DNA from: Mesorhizobium sp. M7A.F.Ca.US.006.01.1.1
GTDB taxonomy: Bacteria > Pseudomonadota > Alphaproteobacteria > Rhizobiales > Rhizobiaceae
Reading direction: 5' to 3'
DNA length: 45,156 nt
Assembly (NCBI RefSeq): GCF_003997935.1
Contig: NZ_RZQL01000019.1
Coordinates: 1-45,156 of the forward strand
Positions 24,787-33,931 of this stretch are shown piece after piece. The position numbers were made by a program, and so were the translations under genes. Below the pieces are notes generated by a model. It had not been told where the DNA came from and ran no database searches. It saw nothing but the letters and a program-made list of their open reading frames with translations. Numbering within the stretch: the stretch's first letter is position 1; each line of letters opens with the position of its first letter.

Positions 24787-25794
24787 TCAGGCGCCGTCGA
24801 TGATCACCTTCCCGAAGACGTCGCCCTGCTGGAAATAGCTGTAGGCATCGCCGGCCTCGGTGAAGGCGAAGACCTTGTCGATGACGGGCCGCAGGCGGTG
24901 CTGCGAGACGGCGCGCAGCATGGCTTCGAGATTGGTCCGGTTGCCGACGAACAGGCGGCTGATGGTGGCGAGGCTGCGCTGGTAGAGTGCCGCCGGCAGC
25001 TGGATCGATCCGCCTTTGGCATCCTGCAGCGTCAAGAGCACGATGTGCCCGTAAAGCGTGCTGGCGATCAGCGACTGGGCGAAGGTCGCCGGGCCACCGG
25101 TCTCGACGACGAGATCGATGCCGCCGGTCTGGTCGCGGACGGCCGCGCCCCATTGCGGCATATCCGATGTCGAGATCACCAGATCGGCGCCCAGCGCCCG
25201 CAGTCTGTCGGCTTTCTCGCCGCGCGAGGTGACGGCGACGACACGGCAGCCGAGCAGCTTGGCGAACTGCAGTGCAAACAGCGAGACGCCGCCCGAGCCG
25301 ATGACCAGAACCCATTGGCCGGGCTTCGGAATTCCGGCGCCCATCACCGCGTTCCAGGCGGTCAGGCCAGCGCAGGTCAGCGTCGCCGCCTCTTGCCAGT
25401 CGAGATGATCGGGCAGCCCCACCGCCCATTGTTCGTCGAGAACCGCGTATTCGATCAGCATGCCGTCCAGCGTGCAGCCGAGCTGGTCGATGAGTCCGGC
25501 ATGGATGCGGCCGTCGATCCACGGCGCGAAATAGCTGCCGGTCACGCGGTCGCCGATGGCAAAGCGGGTGACGGCATCGCCGATGGCGACCACTTCCCCG
25601 GCCCCGTCGCTCAGCGGAACGACGCCATGGCGCGGCGGCAGAGGATAGGTGCCGTTGAGGATCATCGTATCGCGCCGGTTGAGCGAAGTGGCGCGGACGC
25701 GCACCGCGATCTCATGCGGTTTCGGCTCCGGCTGCGCCGCATCGCGCATCACCAGGGATTCGGTCCCGGATCCTTCGAGGCGGTAGCTGCGCAT
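24787..25794 (-). CDS. NAD(P)-dependent alcohol dehydrogenase-like protein (MDR superfamily)
   Basis: A 335-residue medium-chain dehydrogenase/reductase. The GroES-like N-terminal domain runs to about residue 125, and the Rossmann domain begins 'VLVIGSGGVSLFALQFAK' near residue 163. The usual catalytic zinc ligands (Cys and GHE) are absent: the equivalent region reads 'SLNRRDTMILNG', and no GHE motif is found. That places it with the zinc-independent quinone oxidoreductase-like branch. Start at 25794 is next to a TetR operator region. It is the first gene of the operon with osmC and the NTF2 gene. Confidence 0.9.
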   Translation of the reverse strand: MRSYRLEGSGTESLVMRDAAQPEPKPHEIAVRVRATSLNRRDTMILNGTYPLPPRHGVVPLSDGAGEVVAIGDAVTRFAIGDRVTGSYFAPWIDGRIHAGLIDQLGCTLDGMLIEYAVLDEQWAVGLPDHLDWQEAATLTCAGLTAWNAVMGAGIPKPGQWVLVIGSGGVSLFALQFAKLLGCRVVAVTSRGEKADRLRALGADLVISTSDMPQWGAAVRDQTGGIDLVVETGGPATFAQSLIASTLYGHIVLLTLQDAKGGSIQLPAALYQRSLATISRLFVGNRTNLEAMLRAVSQHRLRPVIDKVFAFTEAGDAYSYFQQGDVFGKVIIDGA

Positions 25795-25816
25795 GTCGTT
25801 CTCCTCCAGGAATATA

Positions 25817-25850
25817 TAGACTGATCTACATATTATGTAGACCGATTGTC
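25817..25850. promoter_or_regulatory. Probable TetR operator between the ADH operon and its regulator
   Basis: TCTACAT (25825-25831) and ATGTAGA (25835-25841) form a perfect 7-bp inverted repeat with a three-base centre. Overlapping it, TAGAC(T/C)GAT is repeated directly at 25817 and 25838, 21 bases apart. The site lies between the two divergent starts (25794 and 25897). Confidence 0.7.
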
Positions 25851-25896
25851 ATATTCTGCGCAAGGCCTATAATGGTTCCTCCTGACAGAGGTTGAC

Positions 25897-26505
25897 ATGG
25901 CCAACGACACCCGCACCCGCATACTCGAGACGACTGGGCTGCTGCTCAGGCAGCGCGGCTATCACGGCACCTCGCTCAACGACATATTGAGCGCCAGCGG
26001 CGCACCGCGGGGCTCGCTCTATTTTCATTTTCCCGGCGGCAAGGACCAACTGGTCATCGAGGTGACGCGCGCCAGCGTTGCCGACGTGACGGAGAGGCTG
26101 GGCGAAGCGCTGGCTGCCGAAAAGGATCCGGCGGTGGCCGTCCATCATATCTACCAGTCGGTGGGGCGCATGCTGGAGGACAACCAGTTTTCGCTCGGCT
26201 GTCCGATCGCGCCTGTCGTGCTGGACTCGCCGACCGACGTGCCGGAACTGGCGGAGTTGTGCCGCTCTGCCTTCGAACAGTGGATAGGCCTGCTGCGGGA
26301 CGCCTTCGTCAGGGCAGGGGTGCCCGAGCGCCGCGCGCATGCATTGGCGCTGCTGGTCGAATCGTCGCTGGAAGGGCTGATGGTGATCGCCCGCGCCACA
26401 AGCGACCGCGCCCCGGTACAGGCCGTGGCCGACGAGGTCGCGGCGCTGATCGAAGCCGCGGTGCTTGCCGGCGAGGTAAAGCAACGCGCGGATGCCGCCG
26501 TCTGA
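25897..26505 (+). CDS. TetR/AcrR family regulator (LmrA/YxaF-like)
   Basis: A 202-residue regulator with an N-terminal helix-turn-helix at about residues 25-48 ('SLNDILSASGAPRGSLYFHF') and a C-terminal domain of the LmrA/YxaF type: the block 'FSLGCPIAPVVLD' is characteristic of that branch. It is transcribed away from the ADH-OsmC-NTF2 operon, with an inverted-repeat operator in the gap, so it very likely represses that operon. The conserved Cys-Pro may take part in sensing. The gene ends 28 bases before a terminator shared with groEL. Confidence 0.9.
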   Translation: MANDTRTRILETTGLLLRQRGYHGTSLNDILSASGAPRGSLYFHFPGGKDQLVIEVTRASVADVTERLGEALAAEKDPAVAVHHIYQSVGRMLEDNQFSLGCPIAPVVLDSPTDVPELAELCRSAFEQWIGLLRDAFVRAGVPERRAHALALLVESSLEGLMVIARATSDRAPVQAVADEVAALIEAAVLAGEVKQRADAAV

Positions 26506-26533
26506 GAGGTCACAACGACCGCTGCGCAAACAA

Positions 26534-26559
26534 AAAGGGCGGCATCTCTGCCGCCCTTT
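26534..26559 (-). terminator. Terminator shared by the TetR gene and the groESL operon
   Basis: AAAGGGCGGC (26534-26543) pairs perfectly with GCCGCCCTTT (26550-26559); on the minus strand it ends in a T run. It now lies about 180 bases beyond the groEL stop because the 77-base repeat units intervene. Confidence 0.88.
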
Positions 26560-26586
26560 CCGTATCTGAAGGCTGATAGGGCTGGA

Positions 26587-28435
<1,849 letters not shown>

Positions 28436-28458
28436 TCAGTTGACGGAAAGGCCTGATA

Positions 28459-28755
28459 TCAGCCGATGATGCCCATGATGTCGGATTCCTTCATGATCAG
28501 AAGGTCTTCGCCATTGAGCTTGACTTCGGTGCCCGACCACTTGCCGAACAGGATGCGGTCGCCAGCCTTGACGTCCAGCGGGACCAGCTTGCCAGCTTCG
28601 TCACGAGCGCCGGAGCCGACAGCGATGATCTCGCCTTCCTGCGGCTTTTCCTTTGCCGTGTCGGGGATGATGATCCCGCCAGCGGTCTTGGATTCGGATT
28701 CGACCCGGCGAACGACCACGCGGTCATGAAGCGGGCGGAACTTCGACTTTGCCAT
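28459..28755 (-). CDS. groS: Co-chaperonin GroES
   Basis: The 98-residue lid of the GroEL cage. The family pattern is complete: '[33 protein letters not shown]' with the mobile loop at about residues 17-33, and the C-terminal '[20 protein letters not shown]'. It is the first gene of the operon, preceded by a promoter and a CIRCE element, and followed by groEL. Start at 28755 follows GAGGAAGAAAA. Confidence 0.98.
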   Translation of the reverse strand: MAKSKFRPLHDRVVVRRVESESKTAGGIIIPDTAKEKPQEGEIIAVGSGARDEAGKLVPLDVKAGDRILFGKWSGTEVKLNGEDLLIMKESDIMGIIG

Positions 28756-28818
28756 TTTTTCTTCCTCGATGAGAACGGTGAGATACAGTTCCTCCGTCCG
28801 GCGGCGCCGGACATGTGG

Positions 28819-28845
28819 TTAGCACTCACCAAAGGCGAGTGCTAA
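28819..28845. promoter_or_regulatory. CIRCE element (HrcA operator) of groESL
   Basis: TTAGCACTC (28819-28827), nine bases, GAGTGCTAA (28837-28845): a perfect match to the CIRCE consensus bound by the HrcA repressor. It covers or directly follows the expected transcription start of groESL. Confidence 0.97.
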
Positions 28846-28854
28846 CGTGGCGCT

Positions 28855-28883
28855 GAAATAGGCTGGCGGCTCGCCGGAGTCAA
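28855..28883 (-). promoter_or_regulatory. groESL promoter
   Basis: On the minus strand TTGACT (28878-28883), 17 bases, TATTTC (28855-28860). The context CCTTGAC and CCTATTT also resembles the heat-shock sigma (RpoH) promoters of rhizobia, so both sigma factors may use it, with HrcA acting just downstream. Confidence 0.7.
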
Positions 28884-28920
28884 GGCACTCGGAGTGCCTC
28901 TTGGCGGCATGATGATGAAC

Positions 28921-29718
28921 TTACCGGTGCCTGGCCGAACCGAGCACCAATAGCGGGCACCGTTCCGCCAGCGGATAGCTGCCGCTCGGCACGACGCGCA
29001 CGTCGCCGAACCAGTTGGCTGCCTCTTCGATCAGCGTGGCCAGCGTCGCGAAGCTGTAGCTTATGTCCGAGCCGGCATAGACGTCGATCGTGTTGATCGA
29101 CGCCGTGCTCCATCCTGTTCGCGCGGCAAGAGCTTCGCGGTCCGGAAACAGTCTGCCGAACGTATCGCGGATCGTTGCCACCTTGATGGCGAAATCGCGG
29201 TCGGCGGTCGTGGACGCCATCGCGATCCGCCATTTAAGCGCGTGGAAATTCTCGATACCGCCGGCCAGAACCAGAGCTTCGAGGCCGCGCAGGTCATCCG
29301 CCGTTTCCGGTCGTGCGAAGACGCGGATCGCTGCGCGCCTGCCAGGCTTCAGCACTCTGGCGATCTCGCCAAACAACGAACTGCGCGCGGCCTGGGAATC
29401 GACCGCCGACAGGCATCCGTCACCGATGACGGCGTCGATGCTTCCGTGATCCACGGGCAGGTTAAGCCAGTTGCCGGCGATTGCCCTTCGCGAGCCGTCG
29501 TCGCCGGCCCAAACGCCGGAAATCATGGCCGCCGATTGGTCGACCGCCAACATCGACCTGCCCAGAATTGCCAATTCCGGGGTAACCCCCAAGAGAAGGA
29601 CATCGGCATTTCCGAGATCAAGTTCGCGATCGAATATAGCGACGGTTTCCGCTGTTGGCCGGAGCGGCGCTTCCAGAAGTTTCCAATGGCGGTGGTAATC
29701 GTCCCAATGATTTGTCAT
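28921..29718 (-). CDS. Class I SAM-dependent methyltransferase-like protein
   Basis: A 265-residue protein with a Rossmann-type methyltransferase pattern: beta-1 'VLLLGVTPELA' (residues 40-50; motif I without the usual GxGxG), an acidic residue at the end of beta-2 (Asp60 in 'LAVDQSAAMI'), and 'SIDAVIGDGCLS' as beta-4. An 'IARVLKPGRRAAIRVFARPE' segment is typical after motif II. The degenerate glycine loop leaves activity open. Start at 29718 (MTNHWDDYHRHW) removes a 25-residue run that would enter the divergent gene's leader. It is divergent from an ATP-grasp-like gene, with only 115 bases between the starts. Confidence 0.75.
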   Translation of the reverse strand: MTNHWDDYHRHWKLLEAPLRPTAETVAIFDRELDLGNADVLLLGVTPELAILGRSMLAVDQSAAMISGVWAGDDGSRRAIAGNWLNLPVDHGSIDAVIGDGCLSAVDSQAARSSLFGEIARVLKPGRRAAIRVFARPETADDLRGLEALVLAGGIENFHALKWRIAMASTTADRDFAIKVATIRDTFGRLFPDREALAARTGWSTASINTIDVYAGSDISYSFATLATLIEEAANWFGDVRVVPSGSYPLAERCPLLVLGSARHR

Positions 29719-29833
29719 GCAATTCCATTGGCCCCTGGACGCCGGGATTTTAGATACCCACCGGGGCTTAATGGAGGTCGTTGGACAAGCCAAGATATTT
29801 CAAGGCATCTACAGACAGTCCAGGAGGTCGATA

Positions 29834-30685
29834 GTGGCGCGTATCGCTGTGATAACGCATGAGCATGACAGGTTCCTGGGCAGGCGCGACATTCTGCTGC
29901 GCAGGCGCAGCCCATACATGCTGTTCGACATTCTTGCGGAATTGAAAAGGCGCGGCCACTCGGTCCGGGTTCAGCAAGGCCTGTCGAAGCCGGTCAGCGC
30001 CGATATGGCGATATTGCATGTCGATGCCACGGTGACGCCCACGGACTATGTCGACTACGCCCGGGGTTTTGCATTCTGCCTCAACATCGGCGCCGCCGAC
30101 ATATCCAAGCGGCGGATCAGCGGTGCATTGATCGACAAAACCGACAGCTGGCAAGGTCAGGTGATCGTCAAAAGCAATCTCAACAATCTGGGTATTCCGG
30201 AGACACTCCTCAACCGGCGATCCGAGCGCGCCGGGAAACAGCCGCCGTTTCCGCGTTTGCCAATCTTGCATCCCTATGAGATCCATGGATCTCTCGGCGA
30301 CGTTCCAGACGGCGTCTTTGATTGCGACGATCTCGTCGTGGAAAAGTTCATTCCAGAGAGAGAACCCGACGGTTTTGCTGTTCGTTTCTGGGTGTTTTGC
30401 GGCGAGCGCGAGCGCTGCACCCGCTACGTCTCCCCGAACGGCCTGGTCAAGGCATCGGAGACGATCCGGCGCGAGCCCGTCCCGGTGCCCGACGAGTTGC
30501 GTGAGCGCCGGCGTGAACTCGGCTTTGACTATGGAAAATTCGATTTCGTCATGCATGAGGGCAAGGCCGTCCTCCTCGACGCAAACAAGACTCCCGGCCG
30601 TCCGCAAAATCTTGTCAAGATGTTCGCGGCCGGCGCTTCGGATCTGACACACGGCTTCGAAGGCCTCATCCACCGGGCGAAATAG
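29834..30685 (+). CDS. ATP-grasp-like protein of unknown function
   Basis: A 283-residue protein I read as an ATP-grasp fold from its pattern: a lysine in 'VIVKSNLNN' (Lys113), an adenine-hinge segment 'DLVVEKFIPE' (Glu170, Lys171), Arg184 in 'FAVRFWVF', and the metal-site strand 'YGKFDFVM...AVLLDANKTPG' with Asp237, Asp249 and Asn251. The family ligates a carboxylate to an amine or thiol using ATP; substrates here are unknown. GTG at 29834 is chosen because AGGAGG lies six bases upstream; an ATG at 29717 would add 39 unlikely residues. It is divergent from the methyltransferase-like gene, hinting at a shared small-molecule or peptide modification. Confidence 0.7.
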   Translation: MARIAVITHEHDRFLGRRDILLRRRSPYMLFDILAELKRRGHSVRVQQGLSKPVSADMAILHVDATVTPTDYVDYARGFAFCLNIGAADISKRRISGALIDKTDSWQGQVIVKSNLNNLGIPETLLNRRSERAGKQPPFPRLPILHPYEIHGSLGDVPDGVFDCDDLVVEKFIPEREPDGFAVRFWVFCGERERCTRYVSPNGLVKASETIRREPVPVPDELRERRRELGFDYGKFDFVMHEGKAVLLDANKTPGRPQNLVKMFAAGASDLTHGFEGLIHRAK

Positions 30686-30710
30686 GCGCGGACTGAGATC
30701 GGCGCTCCCT

Positions 30711-31337
30711 CTAGAGAAACAGCCGCAGCTGCGTGTGAATGATAGACCGGTAATCCTCGATCGTCTGGCGGCTTTCCGCTTCGCCCTCGGCGAGCGCCAG
30801 GCGCACCACGCCGCCGGCGAGCTGGAAGATCAGCAGAACCATGCGTTCGAACTGCTCGCGCCTCTCGGGCTCGAGCAGGGCGATGACGTGGTCGCAGAAC
30901 ATTTTGGCTTGGTGCCGGGTTTCGGCGATGTCGAGGTTCTTGAGCGCCTTGTCGGCCTGGATGGCGTTCTGCAGATCCTGGATGGCCGGATCGCCGGCGA
31001 CACGGCTGAGATAATCATCGAGCAGCCGGTCAGCGGCCACGATCACATCTTTCGCCTCGCGGATTTCGGCGATGATCGTCGTCAGCCGTGCCCGGCTGAC
31101 CTCCGAAAACCGCTCATACAGCATCGCCAGGATCGCCGATTTGTTGGGAAAATAGTGGTAGACGGTGGCGATCGGCCCGCCCGCCAGCATGCCGACCTCC
31201 TTCATGGTGACGGCGTCGATACCCTTTTCCCCGATCAGCCGCATGGTCGTCGACAGGATCGCGTCGATGCGCTCGCGGCTGCGTTCCTGCTTGGGCCTGC
31301 GCCTCGGCTCGGTCGCCATTCTCTTCAATTCTGTCAT
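30711..31337 (-). CDS. TetR/AcrR family regulator
   Basis: A 208-residue regulator. After a basic start (RRRPKQERSRERIDAIL) comes the helix-turn-helix at about residues 42-66 ('VTMKEVGMLAGGPIATVYHYF'). The remaining helical part is the ligand and dimer domain, without a recognisable subfamily mark. The start is 31337; an in-frame ATG at 31319 is an alternative. It faces the MFS / lactone oxidase / PLP enzyme operon over 123 bases that contain inverted repeats, so it is the likely repressor of that operon. Confidence 0.87.
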   Translation of the reverse strand: MTELKRMATEPRRRPKQERSRERIDAILSTTMRLIGEKGIDAVTMKEVGMLAGGPIATVYHYFPNKSAILAMLYERFSEVSRARLTTIIAEIREAKDVIVAADRLLDDYLSRVAGDPAIQDLQNAIQADKALKNLDIAETRHQAKMFCDHVIALLEPERREQFERMVLLIFQLAGGVVRLALAEGEAESRQTIEDYRSIIHTQLRLFL

Positions 31338-31370
31338 GCACCGATCTTTCGCGCGGTTTTCAAATTCCGG

Positions 31371-31423
31371 TTGACAAGAAATATGATCAAGTATCAGTTT
31401 CTAAAATACTGACAGGTTGTCAG
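31371..31423. promoter_or_regulatory. Probable operator/promoter region of the MFS operon
   Basis: TTGACA (31371-31376) could be a -35 box. CTGACA (31409-31414) and TGTCAG (31418-31423) form a perfect inverted repeat with a 3-base centre; AGTAT (31390-31394) and ATACT (31406-31410) form another, slightly upstream. A TetR operator here is likely; the exact site is not fixed. Confidence 0.55.
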
Positions 31424-31460
31424 CTTTTTTGCCGCTCGGCAAGGACGTTGGGAGGCGCCT

Positions 31461-32648
31461 TTGGCTTCGACAGATATCGGCCATGCAGGCAGTGGCGACT
31501 GGCTGGTCGGCAATCCGACCGGTTGGCAGCTCGCCTCGGCCCTGTGGATCGGTTCGGTCGGCCTGCTCATCCTCGGCCTGCAGCCGGTGCTGCTCGGAGC
31601 TCTCTACACCGAAAGCCATGTCAGCGGCGACGAACTGGCGCTGGTCGCCACCGCCGAGATGATCGCCATTGCCATCGGTTCGGCCGTCGTGGCGATGCTG
31701 CTTTCGGCCCACAACATGCGCTGGAAAAGTGCCGTCCTTCTGCTGTTGCTGGCGCTGGCCAATATCTGGACGGCCTATGCCGCGAGCGCCAACATGCTGA
31801 TTGGGGCCCGCGCCCTTGCCGGGCTCGCCGAGGGCGGTCTGGTCGCTATCGCAACCGAACTGATCGCCCGCTCGCGGCGCGCCGAACGCATCGGCGGCTA
31901 TTTCGTCACCATGCAGACGCTGGCGCAATGCGCGCTCGCCCTGTTGCTGGCGCTCTATGTCATCCCGGCCGCAGGGTCGGCGGGTGGCTTCATCGTTCTT
32001 GCCGTCGTTTGCGTCGTGTCACTGGCGGTCGCTTTCACCGTACCCGGTGACTATGCTGACCTGCCCAAGGAAGAGAATTTGGCCAATGTGCTGACGATTC
32101 CTTCTATGACCGCGCTGTTGTCGGTCTTCTGCTACTTCATGTTCTTCGGCGCGGTCTGGGCTTTCCTGGAGCCGCTGGGCGCGCAATACGGCATCGATGG
32201 CCGCACCGTCGGCCTGATCGTCTCGGCCAGCCTCGCGGTGCAGGTCCTGGGGGCGATGACGGCGACCGCGTTCGAGGCGCGCATCGACTATCGCCTTGCC
32301 ATCGCGGCGATCGGCGTCGTCGCGCTTGTCAGCTCCCTGGTTCTTGCCAGTAGCCCCGGTCTGACGACGTTCTGGGTCGCTGCCCTGGCCATGGGCTTTG
32401 TCCTGCTGTTCATCGTGCCCTACCAGATCCGTCTGGCGATCACCGCCGACGAGACGCGCACCGCCGTGCTGCTGGTGCCGGCAGCCCAGCTGTTCGGCCT
32501 GGCGATCGGGCCGATCGCGGCGTCGCTGCTCATCGACGGCAAGGATTTCCGGCCGGTGCCGGAATTCGCCGCCGCCAGTGCCGTAGCCAGCGTGGTGCTG
32601 CTCGGTCTGTTCATTCTCGTGTCGCGGCGTCGCCGCGCCGTTGCGTGA
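31461..32648 (+). CDS. MFS transporter
   Basis: A 395-residue major facilitator superfamily protein with about 12 hydrophobic helices. 'GARALAGLAEGGLVAIATELIARSRRAERIGGYF' shows the family's helix 4-5 pattern with the Arg-rich loop. The start is TTG at 31461, with GGGAGG at the right distance. Its stop overlaps the next gene's GTG (GTGA). Substrate unknown. It is the first gene of a three-gene operon with a sugar-lactone-type oxidase and a PLP enzyme, so it may import the compound they process. Confidence 0.88.
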   Translation: MASTDIGHAGSGDWLVGNPTGWQLASALWIGSVGLLILGLQPVLLGALYTESHVSGDELALVATAEMIAIAIGSAVVAMLLSAHNMRWKSAVLLLLLALANIWTAYAASANMLIGARALAGLAEGGLVAIATELIARSRRAERIGGYFVTMQTLAQCALALLLALYVIPAAGSAGGFIVLAVVCVVSLAVAFTVPGDYADLPKEENLANVLTIPSMTALLSVFCYFMFFGAVWAFLEPLGAQYGIDGRTVGLIVSASLAVQVLGAMTATAFEARIDYRLAIAAIGVVALVSSLVLASSPGLTTFWVAALAMGFVLLFIVPYQIRLAITADETRTAVLLVPAAQLFGLAIGPIAASLLIDGKDFRPVPEFAAASAVASVVLLGLFILVSRRRRAVA

Positions 32649-32653
32649 GCCGC

Positions 32654-33931
32654 ATGTCGAACAGTTGGAGCAACTGGTCCGGCTTTGTCACTGCCGAGCC
32701 GAAGCTGATCGCCAGCCCCGCCGACGCCGGTGAACTCGGTGATCTCATTCGTACTGCACCCGGCCCGGTCCGCGTCGCCGGCGCCGGTCATTCCTTCACA
32801 CCGCTGGTGAAATCGCAGGGCACGATCCTGTCACTGGAGAGACTGGAAGGGCTGGTCTCGCATGACGCGCAAAAACATCAGGCGCGGGTGCGGGCAGGGA
32901 CCCGGCTCGGCGCACTGATGCGCATCCTGCAAGGCATTGGCCAGGGCCTGCCCAACATGGGCGATATCGACCGCCAGGCGATCGGCGGCGCGCTGGGCAC
33001 AGCCACGCACGGCTCGGGACCGACGCTCGGCGCCTATCATACGCAGCTGGAGACGGTGCAGATCGTCGACGGGCTTGGCAAGGTCCGCGACTTCAAGCGG
33101 GCAGGGGATCAGGACATGATCCATGCCATCGGTGTCGCGCTCGGCGCCTTCGGCGTGCTCACCGAAGTGACGCTGAACAACATCGCGACCTATCGGTTGC
33201 GCCGCCGCAAATATGTGCTGCCGATCACTGAGATGCTGCGCGATTTCGAGGCGATGATGGCCGCGCATCGTTCGGCCGAATTCTACTACATTCCGTTTTC
33301 CGGCTATGCGCAGTTCATCGCCAGTGATCTCAGCGACGCAGCACCGACCCCGCGACCGCCGGAAGCGGATGAGGCGGGTTTGAGGACACTGCGCCGGCTG
33401 CGCACCGGGCTTGCCTGGCTGCCATCGCTGCGCGGCCGCCTGATCCTGGGCGCCATCGCCAAATTGCCGGCCGAGGACTATGTGCAGGACTGGCTCAACG
33501 TCTATGCCAGCGACCGGCAGACCAAGTTCAACGAGATGGAATATCATCTGCCGTTCGAGGAGGGGCCGAAGGCGCTGGCCGAGATCATCGAGCTGACCGA
33601 GAAGCGTTTTCCCGAGGTCTATTTCCCGATGGAGGTGCGCTCGGTCGCGCCGGACCAGTTCTGGCTTTCGCCATTCTACAACAGGCTGACCTGCTCCATC
33701 GCCATCCACCATGATGCCGCGAACGATCCTTTGCCGTTCATGCGGGCGGCAGAGCCGATCTTCCGCAGATATGGCGGCCGGCCGCACTGGGGCAAGATGC
33801 ACAGCCTGAAAGCGGCGGAGCTGAAAAAGCTCTACCCGCGCTGGGACGATGCCATGGCGGCGCGCCGCGACATCGATCCGCAAAACCGCTTCGTGTCGCC
33901 CTACATGGCCGGCCTGTTCGGCATCGAATGA
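32654..33931 (+). CDS. FAD-linked oxidase, D-arabinono-1,4-lactone oxidase family
   Basis: A protein of about 425 residues in the VAO/PCMH flavoprotein family, ALO branch. The FAD-binding domain is at residues 15-180, with the histidine of 'GAGHSFTPL' (His46) as the probable covalent FAD site; the C-terminal ALO domain ends with the HWGK motif that is conserved in aldonolactone oxidases, near residue 380. The family oxidises aldonolactones or alditols using oxygen or another acceptor. A GTG at 32645 overlapping the MFS stop is an alternative start; neither has a strong ribosome site. The next gene overlaps its stop by ATGA. Confidence 0.9.
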   Translation: MSNSWSNWSGFVTAEPKLIASPADAGELGDLIRTAPGPVRVAGAGHSFTPLVKSQGTILSLERLEGLVSHDAQKHQARVRAGTRLGALMRILQGIGQGLPNMGDIDRQAIGGALGTATHGSGPTLGAYHTQLETVQIVDGLGKVRDFKRAGDQDMIHAIGVALGAFGVLTEVTLNNIATYRLRRRKYVLPITEMLRDFEAMMAAHRSAEFYYIPFSGYAQFIASDLSDAAPTPRPPEADEAGLRTLRRLRTGLAWLPSLRGRLILGAIAKLPAEDYVQDWLNVYASDRQTKFNEMEYHLPFEEGPKALAEIIELTEKRFPEVYFPMEVRSVAPDQFWLSPFYNRLTCSIAIHHDAANDPLPFMRAAEPIFRRYGGRPHWGKMHSLKAAELKKLYPRWDDAMAARRDIDPQNRFVSPYMAGLFGIE

